Shown here piece by piece: positions 60,030-64,000 of a stretch of DNA of 64,000 nucleotides (within the stretch, counting starts at the first letter, position 1; each line of letters starts with the position of its first letter). Source of the DNA: Glossina fuscipes (Eukaryota > Arthropoda > Insecta > Diptera > Glossinidae). The translations under genes were made by a program, and so were the position numbers. The notes beneath the pieces were generated by a model. It was given only the letters and a program-made list of their open reading frames with translations. It ran no database searches and was not told where the DNA came from. The stretch covers positions 6,427,883 through 6,491,882 of the forward strand of contig NW_023998433.1 in NCBI RefSeq assembly GCF_014805625.2, in the 5' to 3' direction.

Positions 60030-60770
60030 TAAGAGTGCTTGTGTACATGAGTGCGTTGGCTCTCTTGCAAATATTTACTTAGGTTTTACCAATCGATAGC
60101 TACCGCTTAACTATATACAAACTTACGCATACACAATTACAAATACCGATTCATTGAAAAAGAAAAAAAATCTGCTTTTCCTTTAGCCAGCGATTCGGTT
60201 TGTCGCTTCGACTAAAAGTTTTATCGTCCCTTAAATGTCAATTTTGTTGAAGAGCAGCTTAACATTATTACAATTGGCCTTAGGTACATATCGCTGGTTA
60301 AAACGTACATTTGCAAATAAACCAATACCAACAAAATTTTAAACATATTGTTTGGTACCGTTGTTGTCGCCCTATATAATACAACGATTTGTTTCACTTC
60401 GTGTAATTTTGTTTGCATTACATGCAACGAAACACTTCGATTGTTTGTGTGGCGGATATTTGTTAAACAACGTCATCAGAGCATCCTCAAAACGAATGTT
60501 TATCAGAAGAGTGCCTAATGAAAATGTTCAATATTTCTCTCAAATGCAATGGCATCTTTATCTATCTTCATTTTTCTTATGCTAAAAACAAGATGTCCTA
60601 TTCATCACATACAGTTCGATTAAAAGGTTCCCTATTGTTTATTATTTACGTTAATGGACTGAATAATCCAATAATTAATAAAACAAACTATTTATCGATA
60701 GCATTATTATAATATTGATCAATAATATCATTATATCACTAATACAGCTGTTTGTAAACCGTCTTTCATG
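57811..60770. other. Long stretch without recognised genes
   Basis: Contains a GTGT/GCGT simple stretch (58727-58755), a TTA microsatellite (59901-59930) and a TA microsatellite (59992-60027). The region from 58850 to 60450 has fewer transposon traces and more balanced composition, like unique intronic or regulatory DNA. No exon is recognised. Confidence 0.5.
59901..60027. repeat. TTA and TA microsatellites
   Basis: (TTA)n at about 59901-59930 and an uninterrupted TA run at 59992-60027. Confidence 0.9.
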
Positions 60771-60771
60771 A

Positions 60772-60870
60772 TTTTTATACCCATCACCAAGGGTTAAAGG
60801 ATATATTCATTGTATCAAAACGTTTGCAACACCCAGAAGGAAACATCAGAGGTTATGTTCTCATTTGACC
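60772..60870 (+). repeat. Short interspersed repeat (tephritid type), 5' end only
   Basis: TTTTTATACCCATCACCAAG, GGATATATTCATTGTATC, then TTTGCAACACCCAGAAGGAA and ACATCAGAGG are the start of the family. The 3' part is not recognisable. Confidence 0.7.
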
Positions 60871-60874
60871 CATT

Positions 60875-63526
60875 GTGAGATGAAGTTCGTACCGATGAAT
60901 TATGGTTTTGGGGATATAAGTGTAGGTTTCACTTACAATTCTTACGAGATCCATTTACAAACTGTTAACAGATTTTATATTTGTAACACCATAATTCTCA
61001 TTCTAGTCTTCTCCGTACGAACATTGCAATCCAACTCTCTTGACTCGACTCTCTGTTTACATTCCGCAAATATTCTGCTTATAGACCATTTTACTAGTAA
61101 ATTACCATTACCTAAATTCATCGGGACATTTTTACCCCTATCATAGAAATTAAGCAAAAAAAGGAACCATGAACTCATAAGTTAGAAACTCTATGCAAAG
61201 TTTTTATTTCTGTCTATTGCGCGCTCTTTGCAGTAAATTTCTTAAAAAAAAAAACCTTGTAAAATTTTTACCACAATTTTTCCATTCATAAGATCATTGA
61301 AATAATTCGCAGATTTACCTTTAGATGGTAATGCAAACCAGTCTTGTTGCAAGCTAACATCTGCCCTGTTTTGATAAGTACAATGCATTTCAAATTAATT
61401 CCTCAATGAATTTCATATTAATTTCTCAATATCAATTCCTCAATTCATATTAATTCCTCATATCGGGGCCACTCTTCGCTTTGGCGAAGACGTTTGATGT
61501 ACATCTCAACAGTGGAATGGTGGATTCCAAGACTATATTCTTTGAGATTAAAATCTCTGCAAAGAAATTTCAAGAAATTATGTTTATGATCGCGGTTGTA
61601 AAGTCCAGAAAATTTCACAATTATGAAGTCCAAACTTTCATGTCTTCCAAAGCAGTCGAACAGTGAATTCCGCGTCTGTTTGCAATTGCAAAGTGGTAAG
61701 TGGTCGGCTGCCCTCCAACATGGGCCGAAAAATGTCAATTATCGCGCAGATCAACGATCTTTCTTGAGATTGACAATTTCCGGAACAGAAATTTTGCAAA
61801 CCATTCTTGGCTGGTCTACGCATTTACAATTTTACTTCCAAATGTGCCACATGAGTTTGCACAAACAACCGATCCGTTGCTTCCTTTTTGGAGCCCATAT
61901 CAAATGCAAGATCTTAAATGCACTTTGTCCAATGTACTTTATTCACTCTGCACTTCGCAACTAAGTGGTGAAAGGTATTAGAAATAGTCCTTTTATACAC
62001 CACTACAGGAACTTTAAATAATGAAACCCCGCACATGACTCCTTTTATCTGCTTGCCTTGACCTGGCATATATGCGCAGATAGCAAAATACGACAGATAC
62101 CTGCGAGTCATTCTTTTATATATGCCAGGATTCAACTTTCTAGTCACTTTTTTTGACCTAAAATATTAACGACTTAAAGAAGTGGGATGAATAGACAGAT
62201 AGAAGTTTTCCGATTCAGTCATGTTTCATCTCATGAACAATTTTAGATGCTACATGACACCGATAAACCAACGGCAGTTGGGTGAATATATAGAAGAGTG
62301 CATCCTACGCGGTATTGTTTAAAAGGAAAAAGTGCATATATTTTTTGAAAAAAACTTTTTTTTATTAACATAATAGATGCTTTGAAGCTTCTAGAATGCC
62401 TGAAAGAAAAATTCATCGCCCTTAAGAAATTTTTTCTATAAAATTTTAGTCGTTTAACCAAGCACATCGAAAAGGCTGTATGCGGCAGAGAAATTATATC
62501 TCAGCATCTTACCTTTTGATTTCTACTGACTCTAGAATCTAACTCACTAACAGGTGCCTTTAGAAAGTGTTTACCTTCAATTGAAAGTATTTTCAAATAA
62601 CAAAACTTTCAGATCAGTAGCTTCATTGAGCAGAAATAAAGACGATGTATGGACGAATATAAAGACGAACCAGAGCTAAATATAAAAATAAAAAATGTTT
62701 AATGAAGATTTCTTTTACTGTTTTCCACCACATCATCATCACGTGCGACTTTGAATTCGGCGGATGCAATGAATTAGATAAATTCTGCAACTCTAGTATA
62801 AAGTCGTCAGGGGAATTGAATGGAGAAGAAGATTTTGCATGCCAAAGATAATTTTATGATCTTAGAATTGCCAAGAAAAATTATCAAAAAAACGTTTACC
62901 TTTTAAACTGGTATAATATTTTTCCCCTTACAGGAAGTAATGCATCAGTTTCTTCCGATTTAACAAATACCTAATACTTTTAAAATTGTCTAAAAAAAAC
63001 AAAATTCTTACGAACGCTGTTAAGATCACACTTGAATATTTCTGTTTGTTTCTTTAATAAAGAATTTTTAATTTGTATCTTTAATAATAGTTTCGTAAAT
63101 ATTGATCGTACAGAAGAACAAGAAGAAAATGTTGATAGTCGGTGTATATGAGTATGAGTTGAATAAATGAAGAACATACAATATCAATACTAATATCAAT
63201 ATTTTCCAAATTACCTTAAACTGAATAGTAGGTATCATATACTTTTTTTGATCGTCTCGAAAACACATCGGTCAATAATTCCAGGGACTGATCATTGTAT
63301 GTAATTACATGTATCAACAAGTTTTGATATCTATTGAGTAGGTTTATACGGCAACTTCTTTAGTATGTCAAAATGCCTTGCAATTAAGTATGTTAGAATT
63401 TGACGAAATGTGGAGCACGTATGTGAGAACTTATATTACCATGACAATATAGACGGAACTCATCCAACAACAAACAAATATTGACCTAAATGTAGTTAAA
63501 TTTTTTTAATTTATTTTATATTTTAG
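60875..63526. other. Stretch left of the ankyrin exon, no gene recognised
   Basis: Probably intron of the gene at the right edge. At 61438-61981, frames stay open on both strands (97 codons - and 113 codons +) and the composition is more balanced. The - strand one reads FNLKEYSLGIHHSTVEMYIK. I do not recognise it. The intron's 3' end has a T-rich tract and ends TTTTAG at 63526. Confidence 0.5.
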
Positions 63527-63616
63527 TCTGCTTTACATTGGGCCGCAAAACACGGTAATGAGGATGTGGTTAAGTTAATTGCGGGTACACACAAAGCGGA
63601 TGTTAATGGTAGAACT
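63527..63616 (+). CDS. Internal exon: ankyrin repeat, SOWAH-type protein
   Basis: The 90-nt exon encodes 30 residues, SALHWAAKHGNEDVVKLIAG then THKADVNGRT. It carries the ankyrin signature xALHxAAxxGxxxVVxLL with the LHWAAKHG form typical of SOWAH (sosondowah) ankyrin proteins. The acceptor is TTTTTTTAAT..TATATTTTAG (AG at 63525-63526), the donor a perfect GTAAGT (63617-63622). Both ends are phase 0, so the exon holds most of one 33-residue repeat. It is the only window segment that both encodes a conserved host domain and has matching splice sites. Preceding residues must come from upstream exons, and the rest of the next repeat (expected GYTPLH-like) lies to the right of the window. Ankyrin repeats mediate protein-protein binding. 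The function of insect SOWAH proteins cannot be inferred here. Another ankyrin gene is possible. Confidence 0.85.
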
Positions 63617-63738
63617 GTAAGTATTCTTTTTGAAATGCGTTTTTAAATTCTTTCAAAATTGATTTGATTTATATTTTTTGTACAAACTATTTTTTTGCTT
63701 TTGCCTTGCTTTCCATTCTTGATTACAATCAACATTAG

Positions 63739-63744
63739 AACGGG
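63739..63744 (+). CDS. 6-nt microexon (Asn-Gly) of the ankyrin gene
   Basis: Just 122 nt after the ankyrin exon, a pyrimidine-rich tract (63690-63719) and ACATTAG are followed by AACGGG and a perfect donor GTAAGT (63745-63750). Splicing adds Asn-Gly in phase 0, giving ..DVNGRT-NG. That is exactly the loop expected before the next ankyrin repeat (NGGYTPLH-like). Reading straight on from the first exon meets a stop within ten codons, so retention of the small intron is not an option. Intron size is normal for flies. Confidence 0.7.
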
Positions 63745-63750
63745 GTAAGT

Positions 63751-64000
63751 GATGAATATAAAATTTTATTAACATGTCGCGCGTTATGTAAATTATTATT
63801 AATTTTAAGCAAAATTAGTCAGTGTTTTAATATCTTGTATGTTTAAATTGCTGTCAAAGCAATTTTGCTAGCTGAGCAACATATGGTGACTCGAAATGCA
63901 AACCACTTTAAATAATGTTGTCTCAAATATTAAAACCGTTCTATTTGCGAAGCGTTCACGTTTGTGAATAAAACCATAACAAATCGCAAAAGGGTTGGGC
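63751..64000 (+). other. Intron 3' of the microexon
   Basis: Starts with GTAAGT at 63745. It has no further acceptor with recognisable coding sequence, so the next exon is outside the window. Confidence 0.6.

Noticed and set aside
1..64000. tRNA, rRNA, CRISPR arrays, operons or bacterial genes
   Set aside because: None supported; no ribosome-binding-site/ORF arrangement, no regularly spaced repeats, and no tRNA cloverleaf beyond the SINE-like trace.

Overview
This window looks like AT-rich, repeat-laden euchromatin from a higher fly (Diptera), most likely a tephritid fruit fly. The evidence is the density of mariner transposons from several lineages, a short interspersed repeat of the tephritid type (start like TATACCC..CGAAGGATGAGG, a middle rich in GTCCGTCTGTC, end like ACTTGTTT), TA microsatellites, and fly-style splice sites. 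There are two assembly gaps: 100 N at 34477-34576 and 10 N at 48076-48085. I see no bacterial genes, CRISPR arrays or operons.

The only convincing host coding sequence is at the right edge on the + strand. A 90-nt phase-0 exon (63527-63616) encodes an ankyrin repeat of the SOWAH (sosondowah) type. It is followed 122 nt later by a 6-nt microexon (63739-63744, Asn-Gly). The gene continues beyond the window. Most of the 63.5 kb to the left may be its intron or introns, or its 5' flank. Within it are two very small exon candidates on the same strand, at 31611-31622 and 36556-36561, whose predicted residues would fit just before the ankyrin exon. There are also a few juxtaposed acceptor/donor sites that could be recursive splice points. 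A second possible host exon, of unknown function, lies on the - strand at 34814-35007.

The rest is transposon-derived or apparently unique non-coding DNA. Two near-identical, near full-length mellifera-subfamily mariners lie 38 kb apart. Copy A (11754-13020) has an uninterrupted 342-aa frame with a 7-codon in-frame deletion. Copy B (49825-51111) keeps those codons but carries a 1-nt deletion. Both have terminal inverted repeats and TA target duplications. Eight older mariner/Tc1 relics were recognised by translation (about 3.7, 9.7-10.4, 10.8-11.7, 17.1-17.3, 17.9-18.4, 30.9-31.2, 44.3-45.0 and 54.2-54.6 kb). Remnants of one LINE family occur at 6.4-7.3, 48.6-49.8 (with an upstream piece at 51.1 kb) and 51.4-52.1 kb, and a different LINE tail at 25.4-25.8 kb. 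Mariner B sits inside the - strand LINE. A possible LTR (52590-53677), a possible tRNA-derived SINE and about ten copies of the short interspersed repeat complete the repeat content.

All calls were made by eye. Family assignments of decayed copies rest on short protein motifs, and exon candidates rest on splice-site quality and reading frame only.
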